Position numbers and translations under genes: made by a program. A DNA stretch of 64,000 nt from contig CAJNOI010000010.1 in assembly GCA_905250115.1 (NCBI GenBank), positions 147,847 to 211,846 of the forward strand, given 5' to 3'. Origin of the DNA: Adineta steineri. Taxonomy: Eukaryota; Rotifera; Eurotatoria; Adinetida; Adinetidae. How positions within the stretch are numbered: the first letter of the stretch is position 1; every line of letters starts with the position of its first letter. Of the stretch, positions 1 to 15,000 are shown piece by piece. The notes under the pieces are model-generated. The model saw nothing but the letters and a program-made list of their open reading frames with translations, was not told the origin of the DNA and searched no databases.

Positions 1-11
1 CTTTTTTTTAG

Positions 12-3000
12 CCGAAGAAGAATGGATTGAAGAACAAATGGCTAATAATCCAGATTTTGATCCAAATGAAGAAGCAGCTGGTACAACGAATGGTGGTGAT
101 GAACAACATCCTCCAGCTGGCAATGATGCATTAAAATCAGAACATGGTGACGGATCAACTGCTGAAGGTGAAAATTCACCAGAATTACCACCAAAACCAA
201 AACGATATGTAAGTTTAATTTAATATTGTTTTTTCTACCAAATCAAACAACTATTTTCTTTGGTTTAGCGTAAAGAACAAGTCATGTATCTTCGAACGAT
301 ACTTTATTTATGCCACGATAGCTATCCATCCAATTTAAGTCAAAAAAATTGTGTCTATTTTTTACGTACAACACAAGGAACAATACCTGAACTAACGACC
401 ATGGAAGATGCTGATAAAATAATGATAAAATATCTTGATTATGGTCTATTGAATGGCCATACATTATATTTACTTGCAAATATACTGAATAAAGTAATAT
501 TATCATCTAAATTAACTCACAATATCTTTCTTTTTTTTTGCTTGTAGGTTTATAATCCAATATTAACATATCAAACTGACGACATAGAGGCTTCCGATTC
601 ACATCGACCAGATGCTGTTACTGATGCTCATGAAAAACGAAAAGCTAAAACTGAAAAAACTGCCGAAGAAACTGAAAAACAACTTCGAGACGAAAAAGTT
701 TGATTAAAATTAATTATTTTTTTTTTCTTAATAAATATTTCTTTTATTAACTAGCGTCGTCAACATGAACAAGAATTAAAGTTAATGTTACGTGATGAAT
801 TTTTAATTCAATTACAAAAATTTCTTAATCAAATCGGTTTAACACTTCGTCAACTTGAAGGCGAAGTACGCCTTGAATTACCAAAAGATTTTGAAGTAGA
901 AAAAGTCGTCAGATCAAATAAAGATATGATTGAACAAGCTGAAACTCTTGTCTACAAATGGAATGGTGATATTCGCGAAGCACTTGAACGCGAATTGAAA
1001 AAAGTAAAAATAAAATGAAACACAAAATCCTTCATTCTAATTACTTCTTTTTTAGACACCACAATCACCTGGACCATTAGGTGAAATTGATTGGTGGCGT
1101 GAACGTAATATTACATTGAGTAGTTTATATGAACAAACAAAACAAGAACATGTTGAAAAAGTACTTGAAAAACTTGAAATAGCAGAAAATGCAGCACCAT
1201 CATCATTTCGTGATACTCGTACTGATCTATCGAAATATTATTTCGAATCAAAAGATAATGTCAAATTTTTATCAACACTTGAACGTCATTTTAAAAATGT
1301 CACACATGGCGCCACATTTCGTGTTGTTAGTGAAACTATACCAAAAATGATGAGTGCATTACGTATGGTTTGGATTATTTCACGACATTATAATCGTGAT
1401 GAACGTATGGTCCCATTAATGGAACGTATTGCTAATCAATTATCTGAACGTGTTGCACGTTTAATTAATGTTCGAACATTATTTAGTTATCAACCAAATG
1501 AAATTATTGAAAAATGTACCGAAGCAAAAATAATGTTAGAACGTTGGAAACAAGTAAATCAAATATTAAAATAATTTTTCTTTTTGTCTTAAAATTTACA
1601 TTTATTTTTAGTCATATTATGAAGTTCGAGCTGAAATTGAACAATCTGGACGAGATTCTCGTTGGGAATTTGATAATAAACGTTTATTTCGATTAACTGA
1701 TCATATGGCACGTACTTGTGATGATTTTATTGCAATTGCAAAAGAACTTGATGAATTTTATGGTATATTTACACCTGAACTTAAATCAGTTACAGGAAAA
1801 CCACAAAAAATCAATGAAATTCTTGATCGTGTACATAAAGTTCTTCAATCAATTGAAAATGTAAATATTTTAAGAAAAAAAAACTCCGATCTTATTTTCG
1901 TTTTTTTTGTTTAGGCCCCGTGTGATCCATTTCGTATTGAAGATTATGAAAAATGGAAAATGGTATTAGCTAATTATACGACACAAATCGAAGAAATTGA
2001 TGAACAAACAAAAAGTTTTACATCTGAATCATTCAAAAGTTTACGGTAAAGAAAAATCTATTCTAATATACAATAATTCTGTTTTTATAGATCAGCGGAA
2101 AGTGCTTTTGATATGTTATTGAAATTCGAAAAAAATAATACTCGTACAACTATACAAGATGAAATGAACAAACGATTTGTTGATATTTTAAAACAATATG
2201 ATAATGAAATAACAGAAATAAATAATATATTTCAACATAATAAAAATCATCCACCTATTAATAAAAATCAACCACCTTATTCTGGTGCTATTGCTTGGAG
2301 TCGTTCATTATTTCGACGTATCAAACATACAATGTTACGTTTACATACAAAAGAAGCTTTAATGCAAACAGAATTTGGCAAACAAGTAGGAAAAAAAAGA
2401 TTTTTATTTTCAATCGATACTCATACTATTTAATTATAGATTAAAAGTTACTATCTACGAGTAGCAAAAGAAATGAAAGCATATGAAGATGCAAAATTTA
2501 CTGAATGGCGAACACGTACAGAACAAATTTTACCATCATTACAAAAACGTAATGTACTCAAAGAATTACCAGTTGCAGAAAGTATGTTATTCAATGAAAT
2601 AATTATGTATAAAAAAAACATTTTCTTTTATTAGATCAAAATCCTTTTACACCTCGATATATGATTGATTATGATCCACAGTTGAATGAAATAACAACCG
2701 AAGCAAGATATCTTGAACAATTTGATTATGTTTTACCAGAAACTATTCGACATTTAGCATTAAGTGTAAGTTTAGTTCATGTTTATCGTTATAAATCTAT
2801 TTTCTTTATTTAAATAGGAAGAAAAACTGAAACAAATTGCAACACAATTAAAAATTGTTCTTAAAAGTTATAATCGTCTTATTGATTCACTTGAACCACA
2901 TGAACAAGCTTTACTCGAAGATCATTTAAAATTATTAAAACGAAATATGCAAACAGGTACTCAACGTTTACCATGGACATCAACGAATCATGAAAAATTC

Positions 3001-6000
3001 ATTACTGTTACATCTGAACTTATTACTAAACTTGATTCAACAGTAAATCAAATAAAAAAGAATGCACAAGATATTCATATGTTTCTTGATGAAATTCGTC
3101 AATGTAATCTCTTTCGTGAACCACCACGTAATGCCGATGGTTCACTTATACATTGTCGAGTAATTATATTCTTCCGTTTTTTTTTTGATAACATTCAAAA
3201 TATTTTCTTTAGGAATATTTTGAATTTGTCGAATATCAACGACGACAAGATGCACTTGAATTACAAAAAAAATATAAACTAATTGGTCCATTAATAACAA
3301 AAGTAGAAGGACTTGTTTTTAATACAAATACATCTCAATCATCCAAAATGGCAGCTTATTATGCTTATTGGGAAAGACAAATACTTTCAACATTATCCGA
3401 AGTAAATTATTGACATCAAAAAATAAATAAATTAATTTGTTTCGTCTATTAGCTTGTAACAGAGAACTTAAAAACATTACGTGATACATTAGAAAATGGT
3501 TCTAAACCATTGTTTCAAGTCGATGCTCTACTTGTTGTACCGGCTGTAGCTATGCAACCGAATCAAAATGAAATCATAAAATTGTTTAGTCAAACAATGC
3601 GTGATTGTGTTGAAGTGTAAGTTTAAAAATTTATTTTTATTTTTTTAAAAAACAACGAACAAAAAAAAGAAAAAGGAAAATTATTTAAAAGATAAATAGT
3701 AATCGGATTTGAAATTATGTTATATATTGTCCTTTTAAAATACATTAGTTATTTTTATTTCATGATGATTATTCTCGTTTATTCTTTCCTTTCTTTCTTT
3801 CTTTTTTCTGGCTTATTCTCCTTCTTTTCTCTTGTTTTTGACATTACATAGAATCGCTAAGCAACGCCTACTCTTAGAAAAATATGAACAACCGTTCTCA
3901 TCACATCTATATGTGAGTTGTTGCTTCGTTGCATTTAACGATACCGAATAAAAAAAACACGAGCTATAAAGAATGAAGAAAAATAGTAAAGTTGAAGTCA
4001 TAGTGAAGAAAAATAAAATTTTGTTCTATCCGTCCATGACAAAAAATAACAATTAATTTGTTATTTCGTTTAAATCAATCAAATTTTACATTTAATGTTT
4101 CAAAAAAACTAATTCCAAATGAGTTACAATCATCAACAATATCTATCTTGTCTTCATGTTGGTCAACCAGTTAATATTCAACGATCAAATGGTCGTATAC
4201 ATCAAGCGATGATAAAAAAAATTAATCATACAGTACAAACAATTACCGTTGAATGGGAAGAAAAGAATGAAGGCAAAGGAAAAGAAGTTGATTTAGATGC
4301 TATTATTAAAATTAATCCAGATCTTTTTACAACAATAACAAATGCGGGCTCTCGGGCTGGTGCTATTAGTCATGATATTAGTACTGATCATGAAGATAAT
4401 TCTACTACTATTGATCATAATAATGCAACACATCCAAATCGTCGTACTCATAAAAAAGATGAAAAAAGACAATCACATTCACTTTCTCAATCTCGAACAG
4501 GTAGAATATCAACGATAAATGAAGTTTCACCACAAAGACAACAGAATGCTTCAACTGACCCAATTAAATCTAAAGTAGTTAAAGAAATCGAACGTATAGC
4601 AGCAAATCGTGAACAAAGACGAGTTAAACACGAAAAACATCGTCGAAAATTATCTGAAGTTGATCATTCAATACCAGCATGGGAATTTCAAGCGATGATA
4701 AATGAATATCGACAACAACTTGGAATGAAATATATAACAATGAATGAACAACAAAAAGATTTACGTATTACTGTTTGTGTACGTAAAAGACCCATAACAA
4801 AAAAAGAATTAAATAAAAAAGATATCGATGTATTAACAATACCAAATAAAGATCATGTTGTTATACATCTACCGAAAGTTAAACTTGATTTAGCAAAATA
4901 TATTGATAATCAAACATTTCGTTTTGATTATTCTATGCATGAATTATGTGATAATGAATTAGTTTATCATTTTACTGCTCAACCATTAGTACGTTCATTA
5001 TTTCAAGGATGTAATCCATTAGTTTTTGCTTATGGACAAACCGGTTCTGGTAAGTTTAAAATAAAAAATAATAAAATTTTGTCTATTTACTTTCTTTTTT
5101 CATTTCTAGGTAAAACATATACTATGGGTGGTGATTTAAGTCAACGTGATGTTGATTTTTCTAAAGGAATCTATGCATTAACAGCAAATGATATTTTTCA
5201 TCATTTAAATAATTCTCAACATAGAGGTCAATATGATGTTTATTGTACATTTTTTGAAATTTATTGTACCAAAGTATTTGATTTATTTAATGATAAAAAA
5301 CGTTTACGTGTATTAGAAGATCATAAAAATTTAGTTCAAGTTGTTGGTAAAAAAGAAGAACGAGTTGAAACAGTTCATGATGTTATGTCATTAATACGTC
5401 GTGGAATGAGTGTTCGTACGTCAGGTACAACATCTGCCAATGAACATTCATCACGTTCACATGCTGTCTTTCAGATAACATTAAAGAAAAAAAATACAAC
5501 GAAAGAATATGGAAAAATTTCCTTAATTGATTTAGCTGGTAGTGAACGTGGCCGTGATACACAAACAAATGATAAAGTTACATTAATGGAAGGTGCACAA
5601 ATTAATAAATCATTATTAACATTGAAAGAATGTATACGTGCATTAGGTCGTAATGCTGAACATATACCATTTCGTGGTTCAACATTAACGAAAGTTTTAC
5701 GTGATTCATTTATTGGTGAGAAATGTAAAGTGTGTATGATAGCCATGGTATCACCAGGAAGTAGTGATGTTGATCATACATTGAATACATTACGTTATGC
5801 TGATCGTGTTAAAGAATTAAATGTTGATGAACTTAAACAACGTGGTGTTGAACTTCATCAAAAACATACTCATGATGATCTTCATACAGCTGATGAAGAT
5901 GATTATGATGATGATGTTGATGAAGATGAATTTCTTAATGAATCAAGTACACAAGTAATACCACCATCACATACACATTTATCTAAACCACATCCACAAC

Positions 6001-9000
6001 AACATAATCTTAGTAAATCATTACTGAAAAGTCAACAATCAAAACGTAAATTTGAACAAGCTATTGCACGTTCACATGAACTTGAAGATTTAACATTAGA
6101 ATCTCATCATGGATATATTGATGAATTTCCACAAATGCTTGCAAGCCATCAGACAATATTTGATTCATCAACACTTATGAATTATGATCGTGAAAAATAT
6201 GCTAAACAATTAATTCATCTTATTGATAGCCAACAACAACATTTAACAAAATTACGTAATAAAGCATTACAAATGCGTGAAGCTGTTGCTCATGAAAATC
6301 TATGCGCGAAAGATTTAACATTCAAATAAATTTCTTTTTGCACATATCAGATTACACGAAACTGTTGTTTTTTGGTGATATGTGTCTTAGTCTGATAGGA
6401 TTTATAATGTACAGAAATCTTCATGACGTTTTTTAATTCTATCTTTTCTCTTCTCCTCCTCATCTGAACTTGTATTGTCATATATATTGACAATCACATT
6501 GTTATTTATCGAATACTGATAAAATTTAAGATCATTGTTAAGGATAAGATAAGATGTGTTTTTTCTTTTGGAAGGAACAGAATATTGATTGAAAATATAA
6601 CGATATAGTGGAATGCATTATAAAAACGTTTTTTTAATAAATGAATATAAGATATATATATGTCTTATTCTAGTACCAATTATTTCTATCGATGGAAAGA
6701 TGGTTCGTGTATTGAAGTAACTCCAGTTAAATATGATAAATCGCAAAGTGCAGCTACAACTGCAGGTGGTCAGGGAACATCAGATTTCGAAACTTCATCA
6801 ACCATCATTGCAACAAATACAAAACCATCGGTTACATCATCATCATCTCAAGAAGCTGAACATATATATACATTTTATGATGATATTCGTTATATTCCAG
6901 AAATCCATGAAGTTGCAGGTGCAACACAAACAGTTATACAAAATACAATTAATAATATGAAGACATTCTTATTGAAATTTCGTGATTTTAAACATCTATG
7001 GCGTACAGATAAAGTAAGACGAAAAGAACGAAACCAACATTAATAAGATATTTATAATTTATTTTTCTAGTTGTCAGTATGTGAAAAATTCTTTGCAAAA
7101 AGTCCATCATTAGGCGCATTTGATGAGGAAGTCAATAAATATCAAAAACATCTCAATGACGTATGTTATAATTAAATAAATATCGAGAAATGATAATCTT
7201 TTTTTTCTTGTTTAGTTAAATTTGATGAATCGTTTGAAAGATTTTAATTTTGCACAATTAAATTTAACATCATTCTTAAACGATTTAGTTGGCCATGCAA
7301 AAGAAACTATTCATATGTTTAATAAATTTCTGGCTGATGATGCTAAAGCACGATTATTCGAATTACGTGATAAACTTGATGTAAATTTTATTTTAGTTTT
7401 TTTCGTCTAAAAATTTCTTCTGTTCATTTAGGAATATGAGAAAAATCTTAAACAATCAACTGAAACACTTGAAGATTTAAAATTTGTCTTACGAACAATA
7501 GCAGAAATTCAAAATCAATCAGATATTATTGAAGCGAAAACAAACGATGTTAAAGATAAATATAATCTATTAGAATGTTATAATTACAAGGTAAGAAACA
7601 ATATCCAGTTAAATATAATAATAATAATATTTTATTTTTTATAGACAACTGAAGAAGAAAGAACAATTCTTCAATCATTAAAAAGTCGTTGGGAAGCAAT
7701 ATTTCTTCATTCGAAACATCGTGATGTTAATTTGAAAAAAGTTAAAAGTCGTTTTACTGAAATTACTCTTATTCAACTTGATCGTTTGAAAAAATCCATC
7801 AGTGCATTTGCCGATAAATTTGCTCGCCATGGTCCTGGTTCAATCAAAACCGCTGAAGAATTACCACAAGGTTTAAAACTAATGAAAATCTATCGTGAAG
7901 AATTAACAAAACTTGAAGCGGAAAAACAAGAATTAACAAATGCTGAAAAATTATTTAATTTACCTATAACATCCTATCCGGAATTATATGTTATACAAAA
8001 AGAAATGAAAAATTTAGAAAAATTATATCAATTATATGAATCACAAATCAAATCACGTGTAGTATGGGCAGAAACTTTATGGCGAGATTTAGATGTTCAA
8101 TTGTTAATTGATGGAATTGAAAATTTTATTAAAGAATTAAAAAAAATGCCACGTGATGTTAAAGGAATGCCATTAGCAAAATTAATTGAAACAGGAATGA
8201 AAGAATTTCGTGAATCATTACCATTAATGTTAGATTTGAAAAATGAAGCATTACGCGAACGTCATTGGCGTACACTTATGAAAGAAACCAATATTGAATT
8301 TGATATGAATCCGGAATCATTTACATTAGAAAATTTATTTCAAATGAATTTACAACGTTTTAATGATGTTATACAGAATATTGTTACATCAGCTACGAAA
8401 GAACTTCAAATTGAAAAAGTAAAAGAAAAAACGTTTTTGATTTTTATTATTATTATTATTTTATATAGGGTGTGAAAGAAGTTGTTGAAGCATGGGATAA
8501 GATGAAATTTACTGTTATTAAATATGTTAAAGGAAATCAAGATCGAGGATATGTATTAGGAGCTTGTGATGAAGTTTTACAAACATTAGATGATCATACT
8601 ATGACTTTACAAGGTATGGCTGGTTCAAGATATATCGGACCATTTTTACGAACAGTACAAGAATGGGAAAAAAGTTTATCATTAATTGCTGAAGTAAATA
8701 AAATCTTTTATTTCGAAATAAATATTATTTATGTGTCTACTAGGTTATTGAATTATGGATCAATGTACAACGTAAATGGATGTATCTTGAAGGTATATTT
8801 GTTAGTGGTGATATTCGTTCACAGTTACCTGAAGAAGCAAAAAAATTTGATGAAAAAAATAAATTATTTAAATCAATTATGACCGATACTTATCGTGAAC
8901 CATTAATTAAAAAACAATGTCATGTTCCAAGTCGTTTATCTGATCTTGAATCAATATTTGTTGGTCTTGAACGTTGTCAAAAAAGTTTAAATGATTATCT

Positions 9001-12000
9001 TGATTCAAAACGTAATGCATTTCCACGATTTTTCTTTATCTCTGATGATGAACTTTTATCCATACTTGGTTCAGCCGAACCAGCAGCTATACAAGAACAT
9101 ATGATTAAAATGTTTGATAATATTTCTAGTTTACGTTTAATTAAAGTTAGTGATACAGTAACACAAGCACAAGCAATGATATCAGCTGAAAAAGAAGAAA
9201 TGCAATTTAAACAAAATGTTGTTACTGAAGGACGTGTTGAAGATTGGATGACAAAAGTTCTTGAAGAAATGAGACGAACGAATCGATTGATTACAAAAGA
9301 AGCTGTTTATTATTATCGTTTTCGTAAATCACGTACCGGATGGATGTATAATTATCAAGGCATGGTTGTTCTAGCTGCTAATCAAATATGGTTTGTTAAA
9401 GAGAGAAAAAATTAAATATTTTTAATTTATTTATTTGAATTAGGTGGAGTTGGGAAGTCGAAGATACTTTTACTAAAGGTATAAATAGAATTTAAAAAAT
9501 ATAAATTTTTTTTAAATTTATTTTATTAAAATATTTTAGTTGCAAAAGGACAAAAAATGGCGATGAAAAATTATGCTAAACAACTTAATAGTCAAATTGA
9601 AGAAGTTGTTGCTGAAGTAAAATATTTATTTTTTTTATAAATTTTTTCATCTCATTTTCTTTCAATTTAGATTCGAAATCCGTTAGCAAGTAATGATCGA
9701 AAAAAATTTAATACTGTACTTATTATTGATGTACATGCTAAAGATATTATTGATAGTTTTGTACGAGATAGGTAAGAATAAAATGAAGTTTTTATCGTTT
9801 TTCTATAAGAATAATTTTAAAGTATTTTGGATGCACGTGAATTCGAATGGGAAAGTCAATTGAGATTTTATTGGGTTAATGAACCTGATGAATTAATGAT
9901 ACGACAATGTACTGGTGAATTCGGTTATGGTTATGAATATATGGGTTTAAATGGTCGTTTAGTTATTACTCCACTTACAGATCGAATTTATTTAACAATT
10001 ACACAGGCTTTGTCTATGTATCTTGGTTGTGCACCAGGTTAGTAGAAAAAAATTAATATAATTCATAAAAGTAATTAAATTATTTTATTTTAGCTGGACC
10101 TGCCGGTATGAATAATTTGTTTTATAAAAGATTAATTTTATATTATTTTAAAATAAAAATTTAGGTACTGGTAAAACTGAATCAGTTAAAGATTTAGCTA
10201 AAGCACTTGGTATTCTTTGTATGGTAACGAATTGTGGTGAAGGTATGGATAGTTTAGTAAGTATTTGAAACAAAAAAAGTAAATCAAAGAAAATTATTAT
10301 TTTATTTTCTCCATTAGGCCATTGGAAAAAATTTAAATGGTTTATGTCAAAGTGGTGCATGGGGATGTTTTGATGAATTCAATCGAATTGATGCATCTGT
10401 ATTATCAGTTATATCATCACAATTAAAAACTATTCAACAAGGTCTTATTAGTAAAGCAAAACGTTTCGTATTTGAAGGTACTGAAATTGATCTTGATCCA
10501 CGTGTTGCAGCATTTATTACAATGAATCCTGGTTATGCTGGACGAACAGAATTACCAGAATCAATTAAAGCTTTATTTCGTCCAGTTGTTGTCATTGTAC
10601 CCGATCTACAACAAATTTGTGAAATTATGCTTTTCTCAGAAGGATTTTCTTTAGCAAAAGTTTGTTATTTAAAAAAACAAATTCGAATTTTTTTTACTTA
10701 TATTGTCTTTCTATATATAGATGTTAGCCAAAAAAATGGTTGTCTTATATAAATTATCTCGTGAACAATTATCAAAACAATATCATTATGATTTTGGTCT
10801 TCGAGCTTTAAAATCAGTTTTAGTTATGGCTGGTGAATTAAAACGAAGTTCAGCTGAATTACCCGAAGTAATTAAAGAAAATTTTCTTTCGTTTTTTCTT
10901 TACTTTTTGCTTTTTATAAAGGATATTGTACTAATGCGTGCTTTACGTGATATGAATATGCCAAAATTTGTTTATGAAGATGTACCATTATTTCAAGGTT
11001 TAATTACAGATTTATTTCCTGGTTTGAAATGTGACCGTGTTAGTTATCCAATGTTTGATAAAGCTGTACGCGAATCCATTGCACATATGCATAATGTTGT
11101 TGATGAAGTTCAAGTTGATAAAGTTGTACAATTATATGAAACTATGATGACACGACATTCAACTATGGTTGTTGGACCAACAGGAGGTGGAAAATCAACA
11201 GTTATCAATATTTTAGTTCAAGCACAGACAAGGTATATAAAGTTTTTTCTTTCTATTCGAATCAATCATTGATTTTTTTTTGTTGTTCTTAAGAATGGCT
11301 TTACCAACTAAAGTTTATACATTAAATCCAAAAGCATGTTCAGTTATTGAATTATATGGATATTTGGATTTAGCATCTCGTGATTGGACTGATGGCTTAT
11401 TATCAAATATATTTCGTGAAATAAATAAACCAACTGATAAAAAAGAACGTCGATATATTCTGTATGATGGTGATGTTGATGCACTTTGGATTGAAAATAT
11501 GGTTTGTTAAAATTTATAAATATAATTTCATTGTCTTGTCTATTTTGAATAGAATTCCGTTATGGATGATAATAAACTTTTAACATTAGCTAATGGTGAA
11601 CGTATTCGTTTACAACCACATTGTGCTATGATGTTTGAAGTTGGTGATCTTCAATATGCAAGTCCAGCTACTGTATCACGTTGTGGAATGGTAAAAGAAA
11701 AGAATTGATTGTTTTTCTATATAATTTTTTGTCTTTTCAAATAGGTTTTCGTTGATCCAAAAGATTTAAAATATCGTCCATTTTGGACACGTTGGTGTAG
11801 TTTACGTGAGAGAAAAGAAGAAGTTAAAATTATGAATGAATTGTTTGATAAATTTGTACCACCTTTGATAACATTAATCTTAGAAGGTATTATCGATGGT
11901 AAACAAGGTGAAAAACTCAAACAAATTATTCCATTAACAAATTTAAATATGGTAATTAAATCTATTCAGTTATTACTTTGATTTAAAAATTAATTTTTGT

Positions 12001-15000
12001 TTTTTTAGACAAGTCAATTATGTTATATGCTTGAAAGTCTTCTTCAACCATATGACAATAGTAGTGATGCACTTGAAGATAATGTTTATACATCTTATTT
12101 TCTACAAGCACTCTATTGGTCATTAGGTGCTGGTCTAACTGAACCAGCACGTATAACATTTGATGCACAAGTTAAATATCTTGCTTCAATGAATATTACT
12201 GATGAAGGACCAAATGGTACAGCAAAAGCTGGTAAGATATAGAAAAAAAACACAAGGAAATTTTGATATTATTGAATTATTTCTTTCTAGATGAATTACC
12301 ATCACATGAAGCAACATTATTTGAATATTTCTTTGATGCTTCGAAAAAATATTGGATATCATGGAAACGACTTGTACCAAAATATATACATAATCCTGAA
12401 CGAAAATTCTATGAAATATTAGTTCCAACTATTGATACATGTCGAAGTGATTGGTTACTTCAATTATGTTATCGTATTAAACGACCAGTTCTATTTGTCG
12501 GTGAATCTGGTACATCAAAAACAGCAACAATTACATCATTTCTTAGAAAATTAAATCCAGATGCAAATGTAATATATATAATTGATTAATTTTATATTTA
12601 AAAAAAATTCTTTATTTTTTAGTTACAATTAAATATAAATTTTTCATCACGTACATCATCGATGGATGTTCAAAGAAATTTCGAATCAAATGTTGAAAAA
12701 CGAACAAAAGATACATTTGGACCACCACCAGGAAAGAAATTAGTTGTATTTATTGATGATTTAAATATGCCAAAAGTCGATACTTATGGTACACAACAAC
12801 CTATAGCATTATTGAAATTATTACTTGAAAAAGGTGGAATGTATGATCGTGGTAAAGATTTAAATTGGAAAAAATATCAAGATATGATCTTTATTGCTGC
12901 TATGGGAAAAGTTTGTTGAATTTTACTTTATTAATATATATTTATATATAATTTTATAGCCTGGCGGTGGAAGAAATGATGTTGATCCACGATTTATATC
13001 ATTATTTAATGTTTATAATATAACATTTCCATCAGAAGAATCACTATTTCTTATTTATAATTCTATACTCGAAGGACATTTACAACCATTCAATAAAGAA
13101 GTACAAGATATTTCACCAACTATAACTCGAATGACTATGGAACTTTATCAGTAAATAAAAAATTTATATTCGGTTTTTTTTACTTGAAAAAATTTTTCGT
13201 TTATTTATTAAAGTTCAATTCTTGATGCACTTCCACCAACACCATCGAAATTTCATTATATATTTAATCTCAGAGATTTAAGTCGAATATTTAATGGTTT
13301 AGTTTTAACAACACCGGATCGATTTCAAACAGCTGCTCAACTTACACGAGTTTGGCGTAATGAATGTTTACGTGTACTTTATGATCGTTTAATTGATGCA
13401 CAAGATCGAAAATTTATTGATGTATGTCTTAAGAAAATCAGTTTTTTAATTTAATATATTCGATTGAATTTTTTTAGGAAAAACTACAAAGTTTAGTTGA
13501 AGATCAAGCAGCATTAAAATCTCATAGTGAAGTCATATTTCGTCAACCATCATTATTCGGTGATTATCGAACAGCACTTGATGTAGGTGAAGCTCAAATT
13601 TATGAAGATATTGTCGATTATGATGCAGCTCGACCAATCTTTGAAGAAGTATGATTTTCAAATCAAAAAAAGTTCTTCTTATTTAATTTTTTTCTTCTTC
13701 GTAGATTCTTCAAGAATATAATGAACAATTTACACGTATGAATTTAGTTTTATTCGAAGATGCAATTGAACATTTAACACGTATATATCGTGTCATACGT
13801 ATGGATAAAGGCAATGCATTATTAGTCGGTGTTGGTGGTAGTGGAAAAGCTTCATGTAAAATATTTCATAGATATAACTTTTTATTTAATATTTTCTTCT
13901 TTATTTTAAAGTAACACGTTTAGCGGCATATGCAGCTCATTGTGAAATATTTGAAATCAAACTTAGTCGTGGTTATAATGAATCAAGTTTTCGTGAAGAT
14001 TTAAAAATACTTTATAATAAACTTGGTATTGAAAATAAAAAAATTGTTTTCATGTTTGGTGATCAACATGTTGCTGAAGAAGGGTTTTTGGAATTAATTA
14101 ATAATATGTTAACAACTGGTATGGTACCTGCTTTGTTTGCCGATGAAGAACGTGAAGCTATTAGTGGAAATGTATGTAGAAGTTTTTTGTTTGTTTTTAA
14201 TAATTAAAAATATGATTGATATAGATTCGAGAGGAAGCATTGAAAAATGGTGCTAGTCCAGCTAAGGAAAGTATTTGGCAATATTTCGTTACAAAATGTT
14301 CAGTTAATTTACATGTGGTCTTATGTATGTCACCAACTGGTGATACATTACGTACACGTTGTCGAAATTTTCCAGGTAAAAATGATAACAAAATGATTAA
14401 TTTGAATTAAATATAAAATAATTATAGGTTTGATTAATAATGCAATCATTGATTGGTTTCTTCCTTGGCCTGAACAGGCTCTTTATGCTGTATCAACTTC
14501 ATTATTATCGGAAGATGTAAGTATTTTAATGATAATAGAAAAACTAAAAATATAAATCATATTCTTCTTATTAACATTTTGATATATATATATAGCGGTT
14601 TATTTTTCCCTCTATGAGAAAAACATTTGTAAGTAAATTGCTAATTTGTAATTCTCGCTCTATCACGATTCGATATCTATTTTACGATTATCTTCTTCTA
14701 TGTATATATATTCGATAAAAATTTCATTTTATTTTCAATAGAATGAATTTATTCCAAAAGAATATCGTCAAGCTATCGTAACACATATGGTTATGGTTCA
14801 TCAATCTGTTGAACATTACAGTGAACAATTTGCTAAAAAATTACGTCGTCATAATTTTACAACACCGAAAAATTATCTTGATTTTATTTCAACATATTTG
14901 AGATTATTAGAACGAAAAAATAAAGAAAATTTAGCACAAGTTTGTTGATAAAGAAATATTTCGAAATTATGAATTCATTTAATTTTATTTTTATAGCAAC

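Noticed and set aside
282-506. Minus-strand open frame opposite a dynein exon
   Set aside because: It is the complement of a dynein exon with clear splice borders and shows no domain of its own.
5383-5746. Two minus-strand frames inside the kinesin motor
   Set aside because: Both are shadows of the conserved motor coding sequence.
6733-6960. Second plus-strand frame over the dynein exon at 6674
   Set aside because: Low-complexity Gln/Ile/His translation; the other frame carries dynein homology and correct phase.
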